DNA of 64,000 bases from an uncultured Flammeovirgaceae bacterium. GTDB taxonomy: Bacteria; Bacteroidota; Bacteroidia; Cytophagales; Cyclobacteriaceae. Positions 10,401 to 18,612 of this stretch are shown piece after piece. Within the stretch, counting starts at the first letter, position 1. The number at the start of each line of letters is the position of its first letter. The stretch is from NCBI GenBank assembly GCA_937883755.1, contig CAKZYA010000033.1, positions 1 through 64,000 of the forward strand, read 5' to 3'. A program made the position numbers and the translations under genes. The notes below the pieces were generated by a model that was not told the origin of the DNA, made no database searches, and saw nothing but the letters and a program-made list of their open reading frames with translations.

Positions 10401-10506
10401 AAAGAAAGGCCATAGCCCCCCCAGCGAAAGCCAGTAGAGCGAGAAGTAGTAGATAAACGTTTCGGCTCGTGGGATGCCAGTCTCGCCAAAACTGTATGTT
10501 ATTCAT
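7465..10506 (-). CDS. Large polytopic membrane protein with tetratricopeptide repeats
   Basis: The 1013-residue protein begins with a short cytoplasmic stretch and a hydrophobic segment (about 17-36). About ten more strongly hydrophobic segments follow up to roughly residue 410. The rest is soluble: TPR-like units from about 420 to 570 (for example WMKDELFVAEQYYKLSDQY, NYSLGALARQQDDPALTAYYF, AYANSGAAYTSTNQYFDALF), then further helical repeats to the C-terminus. TPR units mediate protein-protein contacts, so this is probably an envelope assembly or scaffold protein, but no catalytic motif is visible and the function is unknown. It heads a possible operon with the adenosyltransferase and xseAB; the link may be only positional. 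Confidence 0.85.
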   Translation of the reverse strand: MNNIQFWRDWHPTSRNVYLLLLALLAFAGGAMAFLYPQGMLNQVSWERISELKEVPVPQAPISVGLFSFSYNLNYSVILETFLGSSLQLTPIGALVLLGIVALAWTILLTIISALKRFWYYVGVLLLLGIILLFQLEQLLWFGRPEKLGMIIAFGLFLLPTAYFQLINPNVGLLSRLGVFTLATGLFGGMLGLFAEVSQPFLTLAYHSLWVPVLLSVLFIVVVGHELISFIVQLITQNNTPRSTNSLLHILVLSLIYILNLSLLLLRNIGTIDWDIIYLDAFWLLTVISIIGIWGFKKREEQYKFLFPFAPLGAFFYLTLGIVTLATVAFLSWQGNDPLLESLEDTIVYSQIGFSAVFLIYLIANFVQPFMENQRVYLVMYRPATFPYGTVLIIGTIATLAFFARGSFFAYSQLLSGYYIGIGDLHWMKDELFVAEQYYKLSDQYANNNHRANYSLGALARQQDDPALTAYYFREALQKKPTPLAYANSGAAYTSTNQYFDALFTLKEGLKAFPGTPQLQNNLAMMYGKTNVLDSALFWLTEATRTSTIQAAAEANMLGSIGQQRDKVDIATDSLLTEFVSIPDYPPTLINSLLLQGQSPTDSVNFPVKPNLPSDSTLNTFSFAQLENYLLHAPMVDTTLLNEVEALSDLGVNFPYTEDLVLALAVAEYRQNRVVDALRKLDRLQSVNVFKRNYYLNIIGLWALEQRTPRVATQYFAQLAEQQYEDAHLKFAVSLTEALPSSDVSLDLALQAWEEILSDSTSTQTTFHAIAAQQLKLLTNSFGEMETDVERYQWLRYRRHELKINQVEPVFKAFEDESYAAIAAYDMLLENRKVYRAILLPVIEALRQNESSLNYQGTIYLEWAWALATITEENVTDWENRVNMLVPLTKQQQYQKTNWQALLAQKTGRENDAHDLFSSLLGNPFFESGFIGALNYFYAEQPTVTYQYLLDAIQTNPYSATLLEEYIITALRIGLDNYAEESLPDLKKLSGEQQYNQFMLRFQQAKDEQAVAF

Positions 10507-10643
10507 TTCCTGTTTATTTTGCTCTAATCTGCAAATTTTTTACTCATTTTCAGATGCTATGTATGGTATTTCGCTAAATTTCAGCTTGCCGATGCTTAAC
10601 CTAAATAATTAAACTGCTCATTCACCTGAGTAGCCTAATAACC

Positions 10644-11501
10644 ATGAACCGAAAAATCATTGCTTCTAGCCTGATAACGCTATTTTACTTAACGTTTGTT
10701 CATTCCAATTACGCCCAATCCGTAGCAGTTGACGGAACAAAAATTGAGTACCGGGTTTACGGTGACGGCGATACTACTTTAGTGTTTATTCACGGCTGGG
10801 CAATTGATCAGAGTTACTGGCAATCGCAGGTAGATCACTTTCATGAGAACTATCAGGTAGTAACACTTGATTTGGCCGGACACGGACAGTCCGAGTCGGA
10901 TCGAGAAGACTGGACTATTCCGGCATTTGGAAAAGATGTGCTCTCCGTCATTGATACCCTCCACCTTACAAATGTTGTCATAATTGGTCACTCAATGGGA
11001 GGGGACGTAATGCTGGAAGCTGCCACTCAAATTCCCGAAAGAATTATCGCTTTAGTAGGTGTTGATAACTTTAAGGACGTTGGTACTCTACCTTCAGAAG
11101 AAGAAAGAAAGCAAACCGAATCGGTATTTGAAATGATGGAAACCAATTTTGCCGAAGTAGTAGATGGTTACGCTCGTAGTATGTTGTTTACTCCCGAGAG
11201 CGATTCGCTACTAGTTGCTTCAGTAGCTCAAGACATGAAATCAGCTAATCAGGCTATGGCTATTAGCTCAATTAAGCATTTATTTGGTTATGTTGAACGG
11301 GAAATAGATCTCTTGGAGCAATCATCAGCTAAACTATATCTAATTCAGAGTGATGCTCTGCCTACTGATACAGTAGCGCTGACCCAGCATGCAGCTAAAG
11401 GGTTTGAGATATTTTCAGTAGGAGAAGTGAGTCATTACCCGATGGTGGAAATACCAGAAGTGTTTAATAACACTCTTGAAGAAATTCTTTCAGGACTATA
11501 A
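10644..11501 (+). CDS. Exported alpha/beta-fold hydrolase
   Basis: The 285-residue product has a Sec signal peptide ending near YAQ (residue 25). The alpha/beta hydrolase signature follows: the oxyanion-hole HGW at 50-52, the nucleophile elbow GHSMGG with Ser117, an acid in the C-terminal half and a late His in VSHYPMVE near residue 260. It probably acts in the periplasm on an ester or related bond; the substrate cannot be told from sequence. It is divergent from the TPR membrane gene across a 137-bp gap and is followed after 56 bp by the DUF1080 gene on the same strand, which suggests coexpression. Confidence 0.88.
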   Translation: MNRKIIASSLITLFYLTFVHSNYAQSVAVDGTKIEYRVYGDGDTTLVFIHGWAIDQSYWQSQVDHFHENYQVVTLDLAGHGQSESDREDWTIPAFGKDVLSVIDTLHLTNVVIIGHSMGGDVMLEAATQIPERIIALVGVDNFKDVGTLPSEEERKQTESVFEMMETNFAEVVDGYARSMLFTPESDSLLVASVAQDMKSANQAMAISSIKHLFGYVEREIDLLEQSSAKLYLIQSDALPTDTVALTQHAAKGFEIFSVGEVSHYPMVEIPEVFNNTLEEILSGL

Positions 11502-11557
11502 TATGTTCTCTCTGTTCTCAAGCTATATTTATTTTGACTCCCCTTTACTTTACTGAT

Positions 11558-12328
11558 ATGAAACACCTATTTTTTAGTATTAGCTTTTATCTTTTAGCCA
11601 CTTCGTTTTATAATACCTACGCTCAAATTGGTGTGGGTACTCCCCCACCGCATGATGCTGAAGTATTATTTGATGGCAGCCAAGAGATGCTGGATAAAAA
11701 ATGGACGTACTGGGAAGGCCCCCGTTTATCAGCTGAGTTACCCATTAAGTGGGCAATTGTAGAAGACCCCATTGATTCCGGTTACGCAGTTAATAGTAAC
11801 GATCCAGCAGCAGCAGGTGGGAAATATGGTGCGGCTGATATTGTTACTAAAGATAAGTTTCGTGATTTCCAGTTGCATGTTGAGTTTTACATCTCAGAAG
11901 AAAGTGGTAATAGTGGGGTCTATTTACAAAACCGCTACGAAATACAAGTGCTCGACGGTGATACCACATCACACGGTATGGCTGCTGTGATTAATGAGAC
12001 TTCCTCTCCCTACCATGCCTACCGAGGGCTCAGAAAGTGGAACTCTTATGACATTATTTTTAGAGCTGCCCGCTTTGAGGATGGTAAACGAACCCAGAAA
12101 GCCTTGGTCACACTTCATTTCAACGGTGAGAAAGTTCATGAAAACCAGCCGATTAGTCAGGTTTGGGGAGGTCCCAATTCCGGGATTGACGGAGGTAATG
12201 ATGGTGGCAAAGGTATTACCTATACTCCCGGTGGTATTAAACTACAAGCTGAAGGACATAATGTCCTCTACCGTAATATCTGGATCAAAAAATTAGAATT
12301 ACCAGAAGCAGATACTGATTTACTTTAG
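11558..12328 (+). CDS. DUF1080 (3-keto-disaccharide hydrolase-type) family secreted protein
   Basis: I chose the ATG at 11558 because it starts a good Sec signal peptide (MKHLFFSISFYLLATSF...YAQ); an in-frame TTG at 11534 would add eight residues with no apparent role. The mature protein is a concanavalin-like beta-sandwich of the DUF1080 family: ILFDGS-like start (VLFDGSQEML), KWAIVED, the DFQLHVEFYISEESGNSGVYLQNRYEIQVLD block, the AYRGLRKWNSYDIIFRAARFE block and the closing GGIKLQAEGHNVLYRNIWIKKL. Members are common in Bacteroidota and Planctomycetes sugar loci, and some cleave 3-keto-glycosides. The exact substrate here is unknown. Confidence 0.88.
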   Translation: MKHLFFSISFYLLATSFYNTYAQIGVGTPPPHDAEVLFDGSQEMLDKKWTYWEGPRLSAELPIKWAIVEDPIDSGYAVNSNDPAAAGGKYGAADIVTKDKFRDFQLHVEFYISEESGNSGVYLQNRYEIQVLDGDTTSHGMAAVINETSSPYHAYRGLRKWNSYDIIFRAARFEDGKRTQKALVTLHFNGEKVHENQPISQVWGGPNSGIDGGNDGGKGITYTPGGIKLQAEGHNVLYRNIWIKKLELPEADTDLL

Positions 12329-12382
12329 TTATGGCAGTTACTTAAATTTTGAGTAAAAGAATCCCTTTACTTAACATAATTT

Positions 12383-12396
12383 AAGTTACGTAACTT
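12383..12396. repeat. Perfect 14-bp palindrome between convergent genes
   Basis: AAGTTACGTAACTT is its own reverse complement, with no loop, and lies in the 135-bp gap between the convergent DUF1080 and HtrA genes. With no loop and no T-tract it is not an intrinsic terminator; it could be a protein-binding site or chance in AT-rich DNA. Confidence 0.5.
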
Positions 12397-12463
12397 TAAT
12401 TCGAGTTATAAATAGTATTCACGTCGGTCTTGCTTCCGGCGAAACAGTTGACCGAAAGCGATA

Positions 12464-13894
12464 CTAAAAATAGAATGAGTAATAGCCTTTCACACCGCGC
12501 TGGTTCACTCCTTCTATACGAACTCGCCCTCGCACTCTGGTCAGTATTTCTTCTAACTCTTCAGGAGCTTGAATATTACGCCCATTGATCGCTGTAATAA
12601 TAAATCCTTCATCAATGCCTAGCCGTTGCATTAAGCCACCCTTTACTTGTGTAACCTTAACACCGCCGCGAACCTTAAGAAGATCGGCTTCTACCTGAGA
12701 TACTACCTCCAGGTCAGCCCCTAGCGAACTAGACTTATACAATTCGCGTTTGATGAGACTGGTGTTACCTTCCCGATTAGTGAGCACTAGTGAAGTCCGA
12801 GACAGCTTTCCACCCCGATAGTAGGTAACATCAATTTCATCACCAGGACTAAAGTAGCTGATATATTCCTCAAAATCACTACGGGAATTGATTAGCTCAC
12901 CATTTAGCTCTTTCACAATATCTCCCTTTTGAAGCCCCGCTTTTTCAGCCGAACCATTTCTTTGAAGATAACTGAGTACAACTCCTGACAAATCATCAGT
13001 TTTTAATTCTTCAGCAAGCTTAGGAGTAACATCGGTTACATCCGCCCCGAAGAAAGCTTTTTGGACTTCCCCATACGAAATAATATCGTCTACCACTTTG
13101 CGGACAATATCCACTGGAACAGCAAAGCCATAGCCTGCATATGAACCTGTTCTGGACAAAATAGCTGTATTAATACCAACTAAAGCACCCTTCTTATCAA
13201 CTAATGCGCCGCCACTATTTCCTGGATTAATTGCTGCATCAGTTTGAATAAATGATTCAATAGGAAAATTACTGCGTAAAATATTGATTTGCCGCCCTTT
13301 AGCACTCACAATCCCGGCGGTTACAGTAGAAGTTAAGTTAAATGGGTTGCCTACGGCCAATACCCACTCCCCTACCTGAAGGTCGTGCGAGCTACCTAAC
13401 TTAATTTCAGGAAGCCCCTCGGTATCGATCTTTAGTACAGCAAGGTCGGTCGAGGGGTCAACGCCAACAACTTCAGCCGAATAGGTTCGCTTACCCTGAA
13501 TCACTTCTATCCGGTCAGCCTGATCAATTACATGATTATTTGTGACAATGTACCCGTTACTGGTATAAATCACACCGGAGCCACTGCTAACCTGTTGCTG
13601 GCTAGACCGTCCCTCAAAAAACAGCTCAAACCAGCTACTTCGGGTGTATCGTTCCGACAAGGTTTTTATGTAGACTACACTCGAGGTACTATTAGCCGAT
13701 GCCAGGGCAAAATCCTCTTCTAGAAATACTCGAGCTGATGCACTTGCCTTTACACTAGGGGTAGTAGGTTCAACGTTAGTACGAGACTCTAAGGATATAT
13801 TAGGATTTTCTAGGGGCTTAACCCAATGTTCGTAAGTGTAAGCACCTATCATTCCAAAGAAAAAACTCAGTAAGCTAATGCCAATTAGTTTCAT
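12464..13894 (-). CDS. htrA: HtrA/DegP-type periplasmic serine protease
   Basis: The 476-residue protein has an N-terminal hydrophobic segment (about 3-22) that is a signal peptide or membrane anchor. The trypsin-like domain shows the full catalytic triad: His121 in TNNHVID, Asp150 in STDLAVLKI and Ser227 in INPGNSGGALVD. Two PDZ domains follow: the first around residues 285-375 (SYLQRNGSAEKAGLQKGDIV), the second about 395-470 (LMQRLGIDEGFIITAINGRNI). HtrA proteases degrade or refold misfolded envelope proteins under stress. The gene is divergent from the msrC homologue across about 107 bp, so both may share an oxidative or envelope-stress context, which is inference. Family certain, exact paralogue not. 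Confidence 0.93.
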   Translation of the reverse strand: MKLIGISLLSFFFGMIGAYTYEHWVKPLENPNISLESRTNVEPTTPSVKASASARVFLEEDFALASANSTSSVVYIKTLSERYTRSSWFELFFEGRSSQQQVSSGSGVIYTSNGYIVTNNHVIDQADRIEVIQGKRTYSAEVVGVDPSTDLAVLKIDTEGLPEIKLGSSHDLQVGEWVLAVGNPFNLTSTVTAGIVSAKGRQINILRSNFPIESFIQTDAAINPGNSGGALVDKKGALVGINTAILSRTGSYAGYGFAVPVDIVRKVVDDIISYGEVQKAFFGADVTDVTPKLAEELKTDDLSGVVLSYLQRNGSAEKAGLQKGDIVKELNGELINSRSDFEEYISYFSPGDEIDVTYYRGGKLSRTSLVLTNREGNTSLIKRELYKSSSLGADLEVVSQVEADLLKVRGGVKVTQVKGGLMQRLGIDEGFIITAINGRNIQAPEELEEILTRVRGRVRIEGVNQRGVKGYYSFYF

Positions 13895-14001
13895 ATCAGT
13901 ACCGGATTAGATTCAGAAAGTTTAAAACAAAAAATATGCAGATTTTGACAACAGACAACTTGTCACTATCGTCTTTACTCAAGAAACGTAAAAATATTAA
14001 A

Positions 14002-14487
14002 ATGGCTGAAAACCTATTTATTGCTGATAACTTAACAAAAGATGAGCTCTACCAGACCTTATTGCCCCAGTTGAAGTCTCTCACCAAGGGTGAATCAAAC
14101 TTGGTGGCTAACCTGGCTAATATTGCCGCAGCACTGAAGCAAAGTTTGGGCTTTTTTTGGGTCGGATTTTATAGGGTAAAAAAAGACGAACTGGTACTTG
14201 GGCCATTTCAGGGACCAATTGCTTGCACCCGAATTGCCTACGGAAAAGGAGTTTGTGGGACTGCCTGGAAAGAAAAGAAGACTATTATAGTCCCTGATGT
14301 CAATCAGTTTCCCGGGCATATTGCTTGTAGTAGTGAGAGTCAATCCGAGATTGTAGTGCCAATCATAAAGAATCAGGAAGTCGCTATGATCTTGGATGTT
14401 GACAGTGATACTGTAAATGATTTCGATGAGGTAGACGAAAAATACCTGAACGAACTGGCTAATTATATTTCGTCAGAACTGCTCTAG
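14002..14487 (+). CDS. msrC: Free methionine-(R)-sulfoxide reductase (GAF domain)
   Basis: The GAF-domain protein keeps the three cysteines of the fRMsr family at Cys75, Cys85 and Cys109 (motifs IACTRIAYGKGVCGTAW and GHIACSSES); their spacing of 10 and 24 residues equals that of the E. coli enzyme. It reduces free methionine-(R)-sulfoxide in the cytoplasm using thioredoxin-type reductants. I chose the ATG at 14002 because it gives 161 residues, the family length, while the upstream in-frame ATG at 13936 would add 22 unrelated residues. It converges with the helicase gene with no spacer: its stop ends at 14487 and the other gene's stop begins at 14488. Confidence 0.9.
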   Translation: MAENLFIADNLTKDELYQTLLPQLKSLTKGESNLVANLANIAAALKQSLGFFWVGFYRVKKDELVLGPFQGPIACTRIAYGKGVCGTAWKEKKTIIVPDVNQFPGHIACSSESQSEIVVPIIKNQEVAMILDVDSDTVNDFDEVDEKYLNELANYISSELL

Positions 14488-17400
14488 CTACTTTCGCTCG
14501 CCTCGAGTCTGAATGAACCTATTAAATTCATCAAAAACATGGTCGGGGTTCTGCCAAAACTGACGACTATAAATATTTTTAAATTTCCAGTGCTTATCCC
14601 GAAATAGCTCAGCTCGATATACATGCGCCTCTTTAGCTGACGGACTCTGGTAGTATAAATCGTCATCGGTCATTAGAAGGCCGAGATAATTTACCTTGTT
14701 CTCTACTTGTTCTAAAATAGTTAAATCAGCAAAAGGTAATTGTCTGGGTAGCTCTATCCCTTCCAGCTTTTTCTCAGCCCACTGCTGTAAATGTCTACTT
14801 AAAAACCATTCTACGCGATGATCGGATATTTCGGGCAGAGAAGCTTCGTAGTTACCTTCTGATACCTGGTGCGCGTACGCGAGATACTCTTTCAGTAATT
14901 TAGGGCCACGATTTTTGGTATTCTCAACGTTTAGCTGCTCAGGCAGTATACTGGTAACTAGGTAAATCATCTCCCGAGCCCGAGTCACAGCTACATTTAA
15001 ACGGTTTTCACCACCGTCAGCATTTAAGCTACCAAACTGAAGTACTAATTTTCCTTTTTCATTGGAGGCATAGGCCGTAGTAAAAATGATAATATCTGAT
15101 TCATCACCTTGAACGTTCTCAATATTCTTGACAAAGCTAAGGTTATCAAACCCAGTAGGTTGGGCGGTTTCAATCAGATCCAGAATTAACTCTTGCTGTT
15201 TAACATTAAAAGTAATGACTCCTACCTGTTTCTTAGGCTTCTCCTGTTGTAACTCTTTCAATAAATCTAGCACTTGTTGAGCTTCTACCTCATTCACCTG
15301 ATTTTCCCACATTCCCTTTACCTTAATGTACCTAATGGCGGGTTGTTTTAATGTGAAATCCCGATGATCGGGTAGCATTTTGAGTCTTCGCTTGTAAAAA
15401 TGATGATTAGAAAAATCAATGAGTTCTAATGATTTAGAGCGATAATGCGCCTCGAGACGGTAAGTAGGCAAATAACTTTTTGCTAGATCAAGCAATGAGT
15501 TTGCTTCTAAAGCAATAGCATCTTCTACCTCTTGCTCCGTATCTTCTTCCCAGCGAACCTGATACAAATCATTGGGCTGTAATTGTTCTTCGTCACCTAC
15601 AATTACTACCTGCTGCCCCCGGTACATAGCCGGAATACCTTTTTCAGCAAAACACTGGGAAGCCTCATCAAAAATTACTAAGTCAAAACGAAGAGTACCA
15701 TCAAGCGGAAAAATAGCAGATACTGTTTCCGGGGAAGCCAGCCAGCAGGGAATTAGGTTAAATAGTTCATTTTGAAAATTTCCGATCAGCTTACGAAGTG
15801 GCCATATTTTTCGTTTTTTGCTAGCTTGATGATTAATATCCCGGTACGTCACCAAATTATTCTGTCGATTATACTCTGCATCGGCATAAGTACGCTCGCG
15901 CAATTTCATAAGTAAAATCAACTGACTAACTTCCTTCTTCTCTATAATAGCCTGAAGTAAATCCTGCTCTAATTCTTCCAAACGCGCTGATGATACCATT
16001 CTCAGTATTGGAAACTTGGTCTCAATGTGGTTTATCCAAGCCATTCTTAGGCTGTTATCCACTTTTTTTACCGCTTCTTCTGCCGAAATAATACCCCCAT
16101 CGCCCGTCAATCGGGTAATGATACTTTGTTCGTGCCCCAGCAGGCTTTCCTTTAGAATATCAAAATTTACAAGATCTTCAAAATCTCGCTCTAGCGTATT
16201 AATGAACTGACTTACATGCTCCGATTGATCTATTTGGCTTACTTGAGCTGGGGTAAGATACTTTTGCCACTTTTTATGGTACTGGGGAATATCTTTTATA
16301 AGCTGCAAAAGTTGGGTGACTCGGGCCTTCAGTTCAGGGTACTCAAGAAAATTAATGCCAAAATACTCGTTAAAGTTTCGGAAAGACTTGAAGAGCAAGG
16401 ATGCTTGCAGTGCTTGTTTTTGATAGACGAACCATTTTTCAACTTCTTGCTTGTCGTATTGTAGGCTTGATTCTCGTTCGGGCACATTTTCTACCCAAAC
16501 TCGCTCGCGTAGCTTCGTAAGGTTATGCTCCAAATTAAGCCGATTATCCAAACGCTCGTTCATCACTTCAAAGCCCTCTTTGGTAAGCTCAAGCTGGTTA
16601 GCCTCAAACACTTCAGTTAACCACTTTTTCTCCTTAGAAGAGGCCTGCCAACTAACCCATTTGATAAGTCCTGTTCGTGATTCTTCAGCCCGCTGGATAA
16701 TACTTTGCAATTTGCCAAGTTCAGGAACTTCTAGTGTATTTTCTACCCCATTACCTTCATAGCACTCCAATACAATACGCTCCACATTAGCTAGCCACAG
16801 AGGGTCAGCATCTTTATCAATTTTACCCACAATCTTTTGGAAGAACTCATAGCTTTTGGGATTCTCCAGTAGTTTAAGGAAAAGCTCAATATCTTCAGCC
16901 CGATGCTGAATATTCTCACAAGTAACGAAATCAATCTCTGTCTTCAGTACTTTCTGTACATTTTCAATGAGCGTTTGCTTGTAGGTAGGAATTTCTTCAA
17001 TATAGCTCTTCAGGGTTTGCAGATCTTCTACTGTGTAGTGCGCAAACGACTTACGGGGAGCAAAGAGATACTGCTCTAAATCATATTTAAGATAATAAGT
17101 AACGTACTTCAGCAAGCGTTTTAAGAACTCGGCTAAATCAGGAATACGAAAATGCCGATACTCTTGCTTTACGTTAATAACATCATCTTGTGCCTGAGAA
17201 GTTAGGTACAGCTCCTTAGCAGATACTCCGGCTTCAGACTCATCGTACAAGGCTTGCTTAAATTCATCTAGCTCTTCACAGGCTTTTTCAATCTGCCGAC
17301 TAGATTGAAGAAACTGTCGCTCCAAAAAAATAGAGTCAAGATTATTGTTTTTTAGTTCATACTCATACAATGCATCTATTTGCTCACGAATCTGGGTGTA

Positions 17401-18600
17401 AATTGCTGCCCGATCATTTTTAAAATCGTGTACTAATCCAGCGAAGGGGTGAATATCTTTTTCTTTTAGCCGTTGGTATACTACGTCTAAGGCAGCTCGT
17501 TTTTGGCATACTACCAAAACCCTTTTTCCTTGAGCAATAAAGTCTGAAGCCAGGTTGGTAATCAACTGTGATTTACCTGTGCCAGGAGGGCCTTGCACTA
17601 CCAAAGACTTACCTAACTTAACATCTCGCAGTACTTGCTCCTGGTAAGCATCCAGATCGTAAGGAGTGTAAATCTGCTCTTCTTTTATCCGGGGCTTGAA
17701 ATAATATTTTTCTCTTGTTGCTTCTGAGACTTGATCCGACGGATGCATCTTTTTCTTAGCCGCAAAAAACTCCTCAATATCCGGCATATGCTCCAGAGAA
17801 AGCAATCGCTGGTAATCGGGAACCAAATAAGAGCCAGACTGGGGAAAGATGCCTAAAACAGCCTCAGGAAAAAGTTTAAGAATACCTGTTTCTGTTTCCT
17901 CCAGAAAAGCCTCTTTGGTAAAATCAAGGAAAGGGCCTAGGTGATCTACAAATAACTCCTGATTAAAATTGAGCTCAACTTCACTATCCTTAAATAATTG
18001 ATACAAGCTCGTTCGGAAAACTCGACTGTCACGATCAAAGTCGTCAAGACTAGTTTCACTAAGTATCTCGTTGAAAGGGAGGTTATGGCGATGGGCGTAA
18101 GAAAGTAGAAAGGTTTTATTCAGAACCATATTTTCTTCTTCCTTCATTAGTAAAACCCATTGTTTACCTAACCCTGAAACCTCCTGTATCTGAAGCTTTA
18201 CTGGGAAGAAGATCAGCGGGCATCGCACCAAAGTACCATCCTGAAATTGACCTCGCACAAACGGCCACCCCACATATAAATCGTGGGTTCCCTGTTCTTC
18301 TAGTAAGAATTGGGTAGTACGGAGAATCTTCCGAAGTGTTTGACTCACTTTAGCAGTAGCCGTTTGTCTACTATCGGCCACTGGTGCCAAAGGAATAAGA
18401 GCATTGGGCACTCCCTTTATACCGTGTTTCCCATCTGCAATTAACCACTCAACTAATTGATAAGAAGAGACATCATTTAAAAAGTCAGTATCATGAAGAT
18501 CAAGATGCTGACGGGCGGATAAGCGAGGCAGATACAACGAACGATTTGTACTATTTAAATTAGTAAGCCGACGAAAATAAGATTGTAAAATACGTTGCAT
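14488..18600 (-). CDS. Superfamily 1 DNA/RNA helicase with C-terminal endonuclease-like domain
   Basis: This 1370-residue protein is a DNA2/NAM7-type SF1 helicase. Walker A is GPPGTGKS near residue 340, Walker B is VIFDEASQ near 980, followed by GDEEQLQP (motif III) and the C-terminal RecA half with EAHYRSK, ENVQGDES and NVAVTRARE motifs. The long insert between motifs I and II is coiled-coil-like. The last about 100 residues (from WFLSRHLQQW, with VNYLGLLMTDDDLYYQ and LFRDKHWKFKNIYSRQFW) resemble the Vsr/MTES_1575 restriction-endonuclease fold often fused to such helicases. Role in DNA repair or defence is inferred. The first in-frame start is a TTG at 18612; I chose the ATG at 18600. It lies 12 bp downstream of the helix-hairpin-helix gene. 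Confidence 0.9.
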   Translation of the reverse strand: MQRILQSYFRRLTNLNSTNRSLYLPRLSARQHLDLHDTDFLNDVSSYQLVEWLIADGKHGIKGVPNALIPLAPVADSRQTATAKVSQTLRKILRTTQFLLEEQGTHDLYVGWPFVRGQFQDGTLVRCPLIFFPVKLQIQEVSGLGKQWVLLMKEEENMVLNKTFLLSYAHRHNLPFNEILSETSLDDFDRDSRVFRTSLYQLFKDSEVELNFNQELFVDHLGPFLDFTKEAFLEETETGILKLFPEAVLGIFPQSGSYLVPDYQRLLSLEHMPDIEEFFAAKKKMHPSDQVSEATREKYYFKPRIKEEQIYTPYDLDAYQEQVLRDVKLGKSLVVQGPPGTGKSQLITNLASDFIAQGKRVLVVCQKRAALDVVYQRLKEKDIHPFAGLVHDFKNDRAAIYTQIREQIDALYEYELKNNNLDSIFLERQFLQSSRQIEKACEELDEFKQALYDESEAGVSAKELYLTSQAQDDVINVKQEYRHFRIPDLAEFLKRLLKYVTYYLKYDLEQYLFAPRKSFAHYTVEDLQTLKSYIEEIPTYKQTLIENVQKVLKTEIDFVTCENIQHRAEDIELFLKLLENPKSYEFFQKIVGKIDKDADPLWLANVERIVLECYEGNGVENTLEVPELGKLQSIIQRAEESRTGLIKWVSWQASSKEKKWLTEVFEANQLELTKEGFEVMNERLDNRLNLEHNLTKLRERVWVENVPERESSLQYDKQEVEKWFVYQKQALQASLLFKSFRNFNEYFGINFLEYPELKARVTQLLQLIKDIPQYHKKWQKYLTPAQVSQIDQSEHVSQFINTLERDFEDLVNFDILKESLLGHEQSIITRLTGDGGIISAEEAVKKVDNSLRMAWINHIETKFPILRMVSSARLEELEQDLLQAIIEKKEVSQLILLMKLRERTYADAEYNRQNNLVTYRDINHQASKKRKIWPLRKLIGNFQNELFNLIPCWLASPETVSAIFPLDGTLRFDLVIFDEASQCFAEKGIPAMYRGQQVVIVGDEEQLQPNDLYQVRWEEDTEQEVEDAIALEANSLLDLAKSYLPTYRLEAHYRSKSLELIDFSNHHFYKRRLKMLPDHRDFTLKQPAIRYIKVKGMWENQVNEVEAQQVLDLLKELQQEKPKKQVGVITFNVKQQELILDLIETAQPTGFDNLSFVKNIENVQGDESDIIIFTTAYASNEKGKLVLQFGSLNADGGENRLNVAVTRAREMIYLVTSILPEQLNVENTKNRGPKLLKEYLAYAHQVSEGNYEASLPEISDHRVEWFLSRHLQQWAEKKLEGIELPRQLPFADLTILEQVENKVNYLGLLMTDDDLYYQSPSAKEAHVYRAELFRDKHWKFKNIYSRQFWQNPDHVFDEFNRFIQTRGERK

Positions 18601-18612
18601 TGCCTGATTCAA

